Below the pieces are notes generated by a model that had not been told where the DNA came from, did not search any database, and was given only the letters and a program-made list of their open reading frames with translations. This document shows positions 26,292 through 39,500 of a DNA stretch of 64,000 nt, piece after piece. Within the stretch, counting starts at the first letter, position 1; each line of letters opens with the position of its first letter. A program made the position numbers and the translations under genes. The DNA lies in assembly GCA_964019165.1 (NCBI GenBank), contig OZ025275.1, forward strand, positions 13,016,874 to 13,080,873, in the 5' to 3' direction. This stretch comes from Mastigias papua (taxonomy: Eukaryota > Cnidaria > Scyphozoa > Rhizostomeae > Mastigiidae).

Positions 26292-27036
26292 AGGAGACTT
26301 GTTAAAATATTTTTGAGAAATTCTATGTGCCACGACCTTTTGAGTTAGCTAGCACTTCTATCCATTGAGTCAAATCGTGCAGAATCACTAGACCTAGAGC
26401 AGTTTGTTGATGAGTTTGACTGAAGACATGGCAATCGCCGTAAATTAATGAAAACTTTGCTTTCCTATTGCAAGTACATTTCTGTCTTCAAAGATCAGGA
26501 TCTTAAAATACTCAAGATCTTTTTCTCTGTATGCAAGTTTTGTTTGATTGAAATGATATAACTTCTTAACTGGTGCATTTAAGTTTTATTGTGAACAAGC
26601 TACAATTTGTGCTACTGTAAGCATTCCATAGACCACAAACTACTACTCCAGGATTACCTGTAACTGTCCTCCCAGTGATGACGCCACGGAGGAAATAGGA
26701 GTCATGTCCCCCCAGTTTTCTCTAGGATCGATTTTCGAATCGTCTAAATTCGACGGGAAAATGTTGAGGATGGGGTGAGGGACCCCCATCAAAATTCAAT
26801 TCTTCTTTAATTAGTACCATTGCTATTCATCGCGCTGTCAAGAGTGCTCATATTTTCATTTATGCTCGCTGTGTCTTAATGGTAGGATAGTCATTTCCTT
26901 GCATTGAACTGGGTGTGGCAATCATAGGGCGTGGTGATTTTTAGGGTGAGGCTCCAAGTGTCTCCCCAATCTGTGATGGCTGGCCCTCAACTGGCCCCCC
27001 CAGTTCTTGTGGGCTAGAACCGCCCCTGAGGGCATA

Positions 27037-28879
27037 GTCACTTAGAAAGCATTCAATAAACTGGGAGTGGCACAGATTGTCCCTTTGTCAAATTCTTTGT
27101 AGTTTGTATAATCAGTTTAGATGTGGAAGAAAGAGACCTTAAAATATAGCGACCAAAATAGGCACGATTTCTTCTAAAATAGGTATAAAGTTCTAAATTT
27201 AAACATGAATTTTGACACCAGGCATGACAACACCAAATAAAAAGTATGGGAGGGGCTTCAAAGTTAACAAAATAGTGATTGATAATGGTTAGCAAAGTTG
27301 TTGGCTAGCAGAAAGTGGAAGTGGGCTGGAGCCCCAACCTCCCAGTGATACTGTGCTTATAGATTTCCCAACAGCACTAACATTTTACAATTTTTCAACA
27401 ACATGTGTGCTAAAGGAGTGCTGCATCCCACAGTAATCCCCATAGCAAAGCCCCTCTGTCTCTAAACTATCATAACTGCTGATATTTTCAAAGTAGCTTT
27501 TGGATATTCACATCTTCTATATGTTACTTTGGACTTTATATTTGGCAACATATCATGAACTTAACACCACTCATTTAAGAAGCAAGATTTACAAGGATGC
27601 TGCATAGTTGTACACAGCTAAATTCTGTACAAAGGGGGCTCTTTCTTGTGTGAAGGGAATGACAAAACAAAGCATTGATGATATCATGTCCATGGGACAA
27701 TGGCCTATATTAGTACTATTGAGAATAATGACTGTAGCCTGCTTGTATAAGGACCCCACTCTATCATCCTCATTCATGTATTAACATTACACAGAAAAAC
27801 CAAGGGGTACACAGGCTCTCTTTAAAAAAAGACAGGGGCTCATCTTCCTCTCTTCTACAGACCTGGTGTTAGGCTGCAGAGGTGTGGTCTAACCAGTTGT
27901 CATGTCAAATAGTAGAGATCACAGTTTCTTTAAACAGAAACCTCAAGAAAGCTTAGGGGTGGGGGGGGGGAAGAAAACATATTCTACTCATCACCAGCAT
28001 GCAGTGTGTATACAGACAATCATAACCATAACATGGAGGGTTAATGCAGTACCAAATAGTGTAGAGTAAAACTTGATGAGTTATATTTAAGGATTGGATA
28101 TGACCTAGTAAAGAGCATAGGCAAAAAGCAGCACTTATCAGAATATTGAAGATATATAAAACAACACGAAAAGATACAGAAATTCACATTTTGACAACCA
28201 TAACAAAATAAACTGGATACTACATAGCTAAGCTATAGATCGATGTTGATTTTATTGCAAAGTATACAGCTAGCGAGTAGTGTGAAAGGCAATTCATCTT
28301 CAATACATGCATAGGAACTGAATGTAGATATGTATATTATTTATTTGGTACAGCAGGTGAAAAACGAGTATGAGCTGCAGCTGATATAACAGATGTACAA
28401 GACAACATGTTAAACTAGTGCCCAATCTCTTTTGCTAGTTCAAAGAGTTGATGTATTTGGACATAATATATCTATTATTTGTGGAATTATTATAGGCTTG
28501 GGAAAATTCTTGCCCCCCCCCCATGTAATAAAATGATCTACCTGTTAGGCCTAAAAACAGTGCAACCCCTTAACTAGTAAGACTTCCTTCTATTATAGAC
28601 CCAAGAGTAAATGGAATGTATACTGGCATTTAGGGATTGGGGACCAGTGTCAATACTTCTATTCTATTGTGACCTCTTACCATAGGATGTTTGCATTTCT
28701 GCTGTGCTTGGCCTGTGCAATAAGTTCTCGAAAAAGGGGAATCATTACAAAACTTAAATCATACAAGTCTATTAAAAATCTTGATCTTTGACTGTGACAC
28801 GTTCAAATTTGCAATTGTCAGTTAAAATTCGTGCATCACTATTCATCAAGCAGTGGTTTACCAGGGCTACAAATACGAC
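27037..28879. other. Intergenic, no gene recognised
   Basis: No coding region is supported. G-runs at about 27956 and C-runs at about 28508 are present. It is downstream of copy B. Confidence 0.35.
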
Positions 28880-29356
28880 TCAGTCATAATCTACTTTCTT
28901 CGTAGAGAGGTAAGCAAAGTAGGCGAAAAGGGCAAATGTGTAGGATCCTCTAAAGGCTGCAAAATTTCTCCACTTCTTCAGCACAGCCGCTCCTTCCGCA
29001 GCCGAGACACTTCCTGAGGTTATTCTGTTATTTATCGGAGCTAAAAAGTAAAACGTGTAAGGGAAAGACGCTACCAGAATTCCACATCCTACTAGCCAAG
29101 GAAAATCTTCTTTTCGGTTTTTGGATAGATAATATACAGCACCCGAAGCAGTAAGGCCAACAACAAGACTTCCAATGAGGGGGGCAATTCTTATGGTAAT
29201 ACCTCTTTGAACTTTGAGCGCGGCTTCGATGTCAATATCTCTGTAGGTTGGGTGTAGATTTGTCACATGCATAGCGGTGCCACCAGCAACCATGCCAGTT
29301 CCCACAGTGGCAAGTGTCTTGGTGATTCGGATCTTATCTTCGTACGTCAGAGACAT
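28880..29356 (-). CDS. DUF1772-like four-helix membrane protein, copy B
   Basis: The protein has 158 residues from the ATG at 29356 (MSLTYEDKIRITKTLATVG). The frame is open further upstream, but similarity to copy A begins at this Met. The same four hydrophobic segments and the FPYTFYFLAPINNRIT and AAVLKKWRNFAAFRG blocks are present, with conserved C-terminus STKKVDYD. It is intronless. Flank homology on both sides shows duplication of a genomic block rather than an mRNA copy. Differences from copy A fall mostly in conservative positions, so both look functional. Confidence 0.75.
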   Translation of the reverse strand: MSLTYEDKIRITKTLATVGTGMVAGGTAMHVTNLHPTYRDIDIEAALKVQRGITIRIAPLIGSLVVGLTASGAVYYLSKNRKEDFPWLVGCGILVASFPYTFYFLAPINNRITSGSVSAAEGAAVLKKWRNFAAFRGSYTFALFAYFAYLSTKKVDYD

Positions 29357-30969
29357 CTTGAAAGGTCTATGTTTAGGTTCTGTGTCTTGACTACCCTTCG
29401 AAACCTTGGTGATTATGCTTACAACTAAACTTGGGCGGAAGGATCTCTTGTCAACAATGTTTGTTTTATACCAGCAATGTTGTTGTTGGTGCTGCTCCTT
29501 CGCACCTCCTTTCACAATTGTCTGTGAAGGTGCTTGGTGGAAACGACAAGGAATGAGTCTCAAATTCAGTAGTGAACTGTTCGATATTCTCTGTTCGATT
29601 GGTCACATGGAGTTCATCTCGATATGAAGTTCATCTCAAAAATATTATCATTGCCGATATCTTCAAGGTAGCCGTTGCATATTTATGCCTTGTGTTTGCA
29701 TGTTTTGCACTTTGTACGTTGATCCATCAGGGCATCGATCATTCCCATAGCTCTTAACTTTTTCATGATTCTAGTTCTAAAACTGTCTTACAGTGTTGCA
29801 CAGCAGACAGAGAGGCAAAACACAAGCATATCATTGGAATACATAGACTACAGACCTATTAATCGAAGATTTTTAAAAACGGAGGTTTTGGGCTTTCCTA
29901 GAGAAAAAAGGGAGATTTGACCAAAAACTGGGAGATCATGGGAATCCATTTAAAAGTATAAATATGCCTGCAAAGGATTGGCAAACAGTTTATGATAAAA
30001 ATAATCTCGAAGAGTATCTTCGTCATGATCTTTGGTGACTTTTTTAAGCTGTTAGCAGTAGCAAAAATTATTTTGCCTGGAAATTCATTAGAAAGGAAAC
30101 ACACAATGTAAATTAATTTGAAACGTAAACATTCTCTTTAGAATACTTCAAGCATAGGAGGAAAGTATGATGGAGCTGTGTTTGAAGGATTAGAGACGTT
30201 GATTACATATTTAGTCAATTCATCACATATAGTAATAAATTTTGGATTTATGCAGTAGATCATTAATTTTTAGTGTGGTAACAAGGACTCAAGTTATATG
30301 TTGGTTATCACAGACATGGGCACTCCATAACATTTTGTGAAAACTCCCTCAAGTCCGTACACCCTAATATACACTGGAAAGTATATGTTCAGGTTTGTGC
30401 ACTTTAGAAGATTTGCACAACCAAGAGGAAATTTGTACTTACTGAGTGACTGAGAGAAAGTATTGAAAGCCTGGAGTCTTCTAGTCAAGTTGGGAGAGCT
30501 GATAGGTTTAGGACTATTGTACACAAGAAATGTATTGACCTATAGTGATTATTAGACTTTAAAGTTTATATGAATGTATCAATTGTCTTAAAGGACAAAG
30601 ATTCAATATTGAATTTGTTACATTGAATTTGGCTACCACACCTTATTTGGCCAAGTGCTAAATTCTTCACTAAAAGTGCTCTTTTTTGCCATTTTCAATA
30701 GAGGAATTGTGATGTTGAAGCAGCATATAAAGGGGAATCCTCCAAGCTATGTGCTAAATGGTAGAAGTCAGACCATATTTGCATCCTCAGCACTCAGAAA
30801 GGATGTCTGCAAGAAATGCATAGCTTCATTAAAACAGCTTTTTAGTCAGTTAATTAGGCCATACACTTCTGATATTTTGTCGCCAATTCACTTATAAAAA
30901 GATAATTTATGGTATGAATGCTCAAGCTATTTCACTATAAAAGACACATGATTATTTCTTTCCCAACAG
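29357..30969. other. Region between copy B and the UQCC4-like gene
   Basis: The two genes are divergent. The first exon of the plus-strand gene should lie here but I cannot identify it. An open frame at 30655-30897 (+) is a weak candidate only. Confidence 0.3.
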
Positions 30970-31354
30970 ATGTCCATTTTCAAGCTATCCTATGCTCAAG
31001 AAGACATGTGGTATAAGATATAGGCAGTGTCAAAAATTTTCTTTAAGTTCAAATCAAAACTTGACTGTTCTGGGAAGCAACAAAAAACCAATCAAACTCT
31101 CTGCATCCCCAATCAACAGTTATAGATCAAGCAAGACATTTAAGGATGACAGTAGCAGTGCCAATTCCTCTACCCAAACATGGCCTATCATCATAGGAAG
31201 TGTGTTTTTGTTGTGCCTGGCTCTTGCAATAATTTTTGGAAAAGAGGAGCCATTAGATATCTTCTCTACAGAAGTACTTCAAGAATTTGAGGAGAAAATT
31301 AACAGTACATTTCAATTAGAGAAACAGAGCAGAAATCGAAATGATGCCAAGTAG
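30970..31354 (+). CDS. UQCC4/CCSMST1-like small membrane protein, last exon
   Basis: An acceptor (cccaacag) ends at 30969 and the frame runs to a TAG. The encoded tail has KKPIKLSASP and YRSSKTFKDD, a single membrane segment (WPIIIGSVFLLCLALAIIFG), then KEEPLDIFSTEVLQEFEEKI. A K-P-I-x-(F/L)-S-x-S motif, a T-F motif, one helix and a following acidic E-E/D stretch resemble UQCC4 (CCSMST1), a mitochondrial complex III assembly factor. The match is from memory of the pattern only. The exon starts in phase 2, so an upstream exon, likely with a mitochondrial presequence, is missing. An in-frame ATG at 30992 is also possible. Confidence 0.45.
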
Positions 31355-31852
31355 TGTTTACATCATAGTTTTGTAATTTTGCAACCAATTATTACAAAAG
31401 ACACTGCAATTGAACTTATTTGTTCTGGAAGTCCACATGCTCTAGTTCCTCTGTTAAGCCCCCCTCTATCCAGTTAACCCCACTTCATAGAAGCAGAGTT
31501 AGTAATCCCCCCCTCCTCAAAGTCTGAATAACATCAAAAATAAGTTACTATGATAGAAAGTATATCCCGATAAAAATCAAGCTAAAACACCTATGTACTG
31601 TGAACAGAAACTTTGATAACTGATGAAGATGACAATGTTCTTGATGAAGCCTGTTTTGCCTAACCACAGAAAATTTTTTCATATTTCAAAAATTCATGAA
31701 GCCCCCTCTCCAATAAGCCCTCCTCTAGAGTTTGAAAACATTAAGCCCCCAAAGGAGTTCACTAGAGAATTTAGTGTTAATGTATGACTCAGAGATTTAC
31801 TTCATGTTTAAGTTACAGATTTAGCAGTGGCTACATATTCCAGTAATAACTA

Positions 31853-32326
31853 CTCTTTGGTGCCTAATAGAAGGGGGATTGGAATAGTCGGGGCATTGGA
31901 AAAATCCCCAAAACCTAATTAGCAGGGGGGTTGGAATAAATGGGGGGGGTTGGAAAATTGCCTTAAATTTAATAGATGGGGGGGGGGGACAGAATGCTAG
32001 TGTGATGCTAGCGTGTAATGTGTAATGCTAGTTAAGTGCTAGCATAGAGGAAGTGATGGCAATGAGTTGTAGAAAAAAAGGTTCAATGAAACAATAAATG
32101 GATTGGAAAGTAAAGTACTCTAAAAATGTAATTTCTACAAAATATTATAATTTGTCATTTCGAATTTGAAACTTCGAATCAGCAATGCAATAGTTTCATA
32201 ATTACATGAAATCTTGGGTGGAATTTTTCCCAAAATTTAATAGCCGGGGGATTGGAATAAGAATGTCTGGGCTGGAAAATTGTGAAAAATTAATTGGTGG
32301 GGGGATGTCTATTAGGCACTAAAGAG
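31853..32326. mobile_element. TA-flanked MITE
   Basis: Ends CTCTTTGGTGCCTAATAGA and, inverted, CTCTTTAGTGCCTAATAGA are each bordered by TA. G-rich ATTGGAATA repeats occur inside both ends. It is 474 bp, with no transposase, and is related in style to the element at 23083. Confidence 0.75.
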
Positions 32327-33610
32327 TACCCTCAGTGAGGGCTACCCTTCTCTTTTGAGTTATTCTTTTCTTGTGAATCAATCATAAGCCTCAACTCTAC
32401 TTGTAGTTGGACAGTGTTTGATCAAAGTTTTTCTGCATCATTTTTACATGAAATTGCTCCCTTGTTTTTAGCTCCAGTATCCAAATTTTGATAACCATTC
32501 TTTTCCTTCTCTTAGATATGCTCTACCTTTTATGCAGCATCATTCTTAGAGAATTTATGCACTATCTTTGTATGGAGACTATTTACCTCACATCACGGGG
32601 GGGGGGGGGTATTTTGTTTGTATACAAGATTATTTTAACAAGCCAAAATTCAGATTATTTTACCAAGTTATGCTAGTTTTTTTTACATATGCCATTAAGT
32701 TATGCCATTTTAAACTTGATGGTATTTTATATGCTACCAACATACACCACCACTTTTTACCAGTAAGCAATTCTACTGGCCTTTATCAAGCAGTTTATTG
32801 ACTTTGAAGCCCCCCTTTTGTCTGATGGCACAGTGCTTGTATGGTTACGTAGCTATTCTTTTTTTATTGACCCTTAGTCCAATGATATTTCCCATCTAGT
32901 GCATTAAAGCTTGTTTTAAATAGACAATGTTATGTTGGGAACCCACATCGTTCAGTGCTTGAACATAATGGTTGTTAGAGTGAAGCATAAGAAAAAATTT
33001 CAACTTTCAAGTGACCAATAAAATGATATAAAACTGAAATCTCGATAAAATATTACGTTGTAGCTAAATCTGCAAAGGTTAACAGCTACAAAGAGGAAGT
33101 CAGTTTTTGACGGGATCTCGCAAGTCGCAATCGGCCTGCACACGTCCGTCAGATGATTTTAATAACAATTTACCACGTACTGTTGCCACATTCCTCAGGC
33201 TGGTTAGAAATATGTCTACGTTCACGATCTATTGCAACGTAGCTACTAATGTACGAATGATAAACCGTGTGTCTTTATAGAAAGGATAGTTTGTAGAATG
33301 ATTGGGATGCCAAATAGGTTGTTTTGAATATATTAAATATGTAGTGGAAAACTACTCAAACAGATGAAAGATTAGCAAAGAAATGGGGGCGGGGGTGGAA
33401 AAATATTTGGAAAAAATTTCAGTCCTCTTGGTTCACCTACACTAATAGCTTAGCTTTATATGTTGATAAATCGTATTCAACAAAAAAGGATACTTTTACT
33501 CTTATGTGCTACCCTACACTTGTATATATGGAGGTAAATTCATGAGGTCATTGATACAATAATAACATAGCTTATCTAATTATTTACAGTCTGAGATAGT
33601 CCAAAATGAG
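32327..33610. other. Intergenic, no gene recognised
   Basis: It contains a G-run at 32597-32608 and otherwise AT-rich unique-looking sequence. It would include the 3' untranslated region of the histone gene near 33560-33610. Confidence 0.35.
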
Positions 33611-34440
<830 letters not shown>

Positions 34441-34564
34441 ACTTTACTCACCCTATCCCTAGTAACTTTCTTTCACTTTTCCTTTCAAGAGCTTCGAAAA
34501 CTAGCCTTCCTTTGATTAAAATGATCGAAGCCATAATGAACTTAACAGGTAATAGTAAATTTTG

Positions 34565-34649
34565 ATTGGTTGCTGCAAACGATGATATAACTGGCTTACA
34601 GCAGAAATACCAAATCATGATTGGCTAATTGTTTGCAGCACCTGATTGG
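34565..34649 (-). promoter_or_regulatory. Cluster of CCAAT boxes upstream of H3.3
   Basis: Three CCAAT pentamers on the minus strand (34565-34569, 34620-34624, 34645-34649) lie 125-210 bases before the H3.3 start codon. Clustered CCAAT boxes bound by NF-Y are common in histone promoters. No TATA box is obvious. Confidence 0.5.
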
Positions 34650-35380
34650 TTACTCCTTACATTTCCGATCCGTTCTTCTGAGGTCTCGTTCCATAAACTA
34701 TTGCAAGAAGAGAACTATCAAGTGTTTAGAGGTATTGTTACGCGGGGCAATCTTTCACTTCAACCTGTGTCGCAATGGTAATTGGAGTCTTTGCAAATTG
34801 TTTTTGTAAGGGGTGTTACACGCAGCAACGATCTTTGCTACTTGCAATGGTATCAAAATAATTTTTTTGTTCATCCTTCTCCGCTATTTTTAGAACTAAA
34901 ACCATACTGCGCCTGCGCCAGATGTACGATTGCGGACACAATATAGGCCCTTCAACTAACTCCAAGGGAGCCGTGATCCGCCAGTGTTGGCGAGATTTGC
35001 TATACCAATATTGAAAATACATTAGAGATTTGTTTTTGAATCTATTTTTATACGGGTTCAAATCACTTTGAATAAACATACTGTATCAGCATGTTAATTT
35101 GTGAGCAAGTCTAAATTCATCCTAGTAAATATCTGCGGATTGGATTTGTCCATTGTCAAGCCCAGAAGACTCGGATGAAGATGGTTTCAAGTAGTCATTC
35201 TAGGCTTTACTTAGGCCTATAACTCAAGTGAAAAGTAGTCTTTGAGAGGAACAGGTGTATCCATATGTTTGAAGGCGTCATTTGCTCCAGAAGTATGACT
35301 CATTTCCAACAGCGCGTGAGAGTCACTTGTCACCCGATGGCCATGGCATGCGAGGGCCATATCACCTGCACTCTTTTTTA
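34650..35380. other. Upstream of H3.3, no gene recognised
   Basis: No supported coding region. Short open frames on both strands match nothing I know. Confidence 0.3.
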
Positions 35381-36050
35381 TAAGTATTCTTAATTTTTAA
35401 CTGAGCCTCAATATTCTTAATTTCTTTTCTTTTATACATAATCAATTTAAAAGAACAAAGCGCAAAAGATGCAGCTACTGTGCCGATCATGGCGGGAATA
35501 GACACTGGGTCATCGAAGTTCCCACCATGAAAGGCACTTACAGTTTATAATTAACAGTTTATCAAGAAACAAAACCAAAAGAAACTACAAAGAAAAACAT
35601 TAATGTTAGTGTTAATGACTGTCTCACACTTGATGTCAGGCAATAACATCAGCGAATATGAAGGATTTGGAAAAATTTAAGTGCTAGGTATTGACCAGCG
35701 CCGAAAGATTAAGTTCTTAATTTCTTTTTACTTTGAGCCTTACATTATTCTTAAATTATTCATATTTGACAAAAGTATAACGTATTCAGAGGATCATAGG
35801 AATATATTCAAATCTTTTGTTAGTGTCATATTTAACAAACCGAAGAGAACAATAATATTTTTTGAACAATAAGAAACAGAACAGATCAATAAATATAAGT
35901 AGGTCCAAGATGGCATGAAACTCACAGTTGTTTTGTTATATGGAAATCCCATATATACAGAATGTCTAGGTCTTGGCGAGCTTTGAGCCTCGCATTATTC
36001 TTAAATTATTCCTAAATTCCAGCGATTTTGAGCCTTAATATTCTTATAAA
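35381..36050. repeat. Dispersed TTTGAGCCT/ATTATTCTTAA motif repeats
   Basis: Four occurrences lie within 670 bp: at about 35403, 35732, 35982 and 36026. The copies at 35732 and 35982 share CTTTGAGCCTtaCATTATTC and its continuation TTAAATTATTC with two differences. Inverted relatives occur at about 50036-50100, 50284-50305, 57180-57245 and 57440-57510. No terminal repeats are defined. Confidence 0.5.
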
Positions 36051-36067
36051 CTTTATTCATGTAAAAA

Positions 36068-36178
36068 ATGGATGTACTCCTAGGTCTTGAAGAAGCGCAC
36101 CTGGTTCTGGAGGAAACATCCGACCTGTACTCTTATTTGGGACGCCCGTTTGACAAGATAGGGAAAAAGTAAGTTAAT
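36068..36178 (+). CDS. Possible small coding exon, unknown
   Basis: A 36-codon frame reads MDVLLGLEEAHLVLEETSDL, then YSYLGRPFDKIGKK and stop; the stop overlaps a good splice donor (GTAAGT at 36172). A compatible acceptor (cgtccacag) occurs at about 42133 beyond the retrotransposon, followed by LVERFEEVGRGILAR. The composition looks protein-like, but I recognise no family and it may be chance. Confidence 0.25.
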
Positions 36179-36268
36179 GAGTTTGACCTGCCTTGATTGG
36201 CAGATGCCTCGATTGGCAGAGATGATAGGAGTAAGAAGTGGTACCACGGGGATTAGGTATGGAGTGCT

Positions 36269-36506
36269 TGTGAAGGAGCGTGAATGAGTATGGAGTATAG
36301 TAGAGGTCTGGAACGAGTGGCGTGATTGAGAATAGTAGTTTTGAGTGATTTAGCGTTGGAGTAGTACGTGTTTCGAAGAGAGTGTTAGAGAGATATGCAT
36401 GGAAGTAATAGTTGAGAAGTTAGAGTTTAAATTGCGATTGTGTATATAGTGTGTATAAAGGACAAGTTTATCTTTTCTGTCTTACTCTGTGTTCGGCATC
36501 GTCACA
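36269..36506 (+). repeat. 5' LTR
   Basis: 238 bp, starting TGTGAAGG and ending TCGTCACA (TG...CA with a TGTGA/TCACA inverted repeat). A TATAAA at 36454-36459 is the likely promoter, with transcription starting shortly after. Confidence 0.95.
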
Positions 36507-36514
36507 GAGATTTT

Positions 36515-36532
36515 TGGAGGTCCCACCGAGAT
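36515..36532 (+). promoter_or_regulatory. Primer-binding site, tRNA-Gln type
   Basis: TGGAGGTCCCACCGAGAT starts 8 bases after the LTR. It is complementary over 18 bases to the 3' end of tRNA-Gln(UUG) as I remember it (ATCTCGGTGGGACCTCCA). Confidence 0.75.
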
Positions 36533-36590
36533 CATTGATTCAATGTAGCTGTTTATTGTACATGGTGTAAATAGAAATCGTTTGGTCGCA

Positions 36591-39500
36591 ATGGCGAGAG
36601 AAGGAGAGGAGGTAGCAATGGATGGTGATCCAGAGAACAGTCGTTCATCGTTCGCACTTTTTCGTCGACCAGATAAGTATCACATTGGTGAAGATTTTGA
36701 TTTATTCGTAAAGAAACTGTGTTTATACTTCGAAGCGGTGGAGGTAACGGATACGAAAAAGCGCAGACTTGCCCTTCTATTTAACCTCAGTGAAAACGCA
36801 TTCCGCCTAGCTGAATCTATTGAGTTTCCTGATAACGAGGATGCATGGAAAGAATGGGTAAGTCAACTGAAGTCTTTATTTGACCGTAACCAGACCTTAA
36901 CTGAAAAGCGGTATAATTTTAATCGCAGAGTTCAGGAGACTGGGGAATCTGTTGATTCTTATGCAGTGGCTCTCAAAGAATTTGCTGCTAAATGCGAATT
37001 TCAAGGGGAAGAGTACAAACATAGACTCGTAGACCAATTTATTTTAGGCATAAGCGATAGGTCAACGCAAAATAAACTCTTACAGGAGCCGCCAGCAACG
37101 CTAGAGGAAGGACTATTAATCGCGCGCAGGTTTGAAGCTGCTAATTCTACCATGAAAACTTTGAAAACAGAATCAGCTTTAGCAAAACAAAGCGTAGTTA
37201 GATCTTTTGCGCCAGTACAAGGTATTAGTGCGTCACCATTGATGAACAATAAAGTTTGTTTTACCTGTCAGGGTTTTGGGCATATAGCCAGGGATTGTCC
37301 TAGCCCTAGTCTTAACAGTTCAAGACCGGAGTCGCAAAACGAGAGAACTTGCTTTAACTGTAATAGAAAAGGGCATATAGCAAGAAACTGTCGCGTAAAA
37401 CAAACTCCGAATAACGTTATGGTAAATCGAACCCAACCTCGTGCTACAAACCGTAGGATTCAAGCGCCACCCGAGTGTTTTAGATGTGGACAGATTGGTC
37501 ATGTTTCTAGATTTTGCCGAGCTGATTTTAAGGCGATAGAAAGTAGAGAAGAGAGAAGGACTCCAGTAGAGCAAAAGCAAGCTAAAATAAGACTTTCTAC
37601 TGTATCGGCCACAAATAAGCGCAAATCATTGCTAGTTGAAGTTCAAATAAATGGTCATAATAAGTTGTGCATTATCGACACTGGTGCTTCTATATCTTTA
37701 ATTAGTAAAGACCAATGGGAAACATTAAACGTGAATAAGATCAGTTTAGTGCCATCAGATATCGTGGCTGAAGCTGCAAATAACTCGACAATTGGGATTC
37801 TAGGCAGAGTAGAGTTACCTGTGGCTGTAAACGGTAGTGAAAATATGCAAGAATTTTATGTTGCTAGTGACATTAAAACCGACATAATTTTGGGATTAGA
37901 CTGGATTATAAACTGTAGGGCGAAAATTGACGCTGCCAGCATGTTGTTGCATCTCCCTAATGCCATAAGTCAACGCATAGCTGTTTTTGATTCGGCAATT
38001 ACCGACCCCACAGCAGTTGTTTTACATGAAGACATAGAAATCCCAGGACGCCACGAGATATGCCAAACCGCTCGAATTAAAAACCCGATAAATGCTGATA
38101 GCGTATTAGAGCCTAATCCAAAGTTAGTCGAAAAAGGCGTTTTAGTTGCGAGAGTTATTGTGACGCCAATAAACCAAAGTGTCCCAGTTCAGATAATTAA
38201 CCCCGGAGCGCAGCCAGTGAAACTGTACAAGGGAATGAAAATAGGTGATTTGCAAGTTATGGATATTGATTGTAAAGATCCTATACTGGATGAAGGGGGT
38301 TGTGATTCCAGCCTGTTTACCGACTTAGACTTTAATATCGAACATCTAAAATCGGAAGAAAAAGAAAAACTGGGCAGAGTTTTGAATACTTTCAGCAATG
38401 TCTTTGCGAAAACGTCAACTGATTTGGGAAAAACGTCTCTAACTGAACATAAAATTGAAACAGGGAATGCTGCGCCTATTAAGCAACTTCCAAGGCGACT
38501 TCCTAATGCTTTACGACAAGTTGTGGAAGAACAAGTCCAGGATATGCTCGAAAACGAGGTTATCAAACACAGTAACTCACCGTGGGCTAGTCCTATTGTT
38601 TTGGTACGAAAGAAGGATGGCACCTGGCGTTTCTGTGTCGATTTTAGAAAATTAAATGATGCTACAATAAAAGACGCATACCCTTTACCGCAAGTTTCTG
38701 ACCTAATTGACACTTTGTCAGGGCATCATTATTTTACAACTCTTGATCTTGCTTCTGGTTACTGGCAAGTACCAGTTGAAAAAAGTAGCCAGGAGAAAAC
38801 TGCTTTTGTAGTGCCAGGTGGTGGTCACTATGAGTTTTTACGTCTTCCATTCGGACTTACAAATGCTGTGCCAACGTTCCAACGTTTGATGGCAACGGTG
38901 CTAGAGGGACTGAGACCGAGTAAATGCTTAGTGTATATCGATGATATACTGATTATTGGGAAAACATTTGAGCAGCATTTGAATCACCTGATTGAAGTTT
39001 TGCAAGCTATTCGTAATGCAGGATTGAAATTAAAGCCAACAAAATGTAGTTTTGCGCAACATGAAGTCAAGTTTTTGGGTTTTGTTATTTCTTCTAAAGG
39101 CCTTGCACCAGATCCAGATAAAGTCAAAGCCATTAGAGCGTACCCACAGCCAAAAAATTTAACTGAATTGCGAAGATTTATGGGTATGGCTTCGTACTAT
39201 CGCCGATTCGTTTCAGGGTTTAGTGATATCGCTCAACCGATCAACAAACTTTTGCAAAAGGATAGTAATTTCCAATGGAATACGCAATGTGATCGTGCTT
39301 TTGTTACTTTGAAAGCAGCCTTAACCTCTGAGCCAGTTTTAGGGTTTCCAGACCCCACAAGAAACTTCATAGTTTATACAGATGCGAGTGATATTGGTAT
39401 AGGAGCAGTATTATGTCAGACTAATGAAGACAATAGTGAGTTTGTAATATCGTACGCATCGAAAGCATTTTCTAAAGCGGAAAAAAACTGGACAACAACA

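Larger units (their letters stand above)
24485..27028 (+). mobile_element. hAT transposon relic, 2.5 kb
   Basis: Termini CAGTGGCGGTTCTA and, inverted, CAGGGGCGGTTCTA are flanked by perfect 8-bp duplications AGGGCATA (24477-24484 and 27029-27036), diagnostic of hAT elements. G-runs and C-runs follow inside both ends. A transposase-like N-terminus remains at 26199, and two LINE fragments lie inside. Confidence 0.85.

Noticed and set aside
38189..38713. 174-codon minus-strand frame inside the retrotransposon
   Set aside because: Antisense shadow of the reverse transcriptase coding region; no domain.
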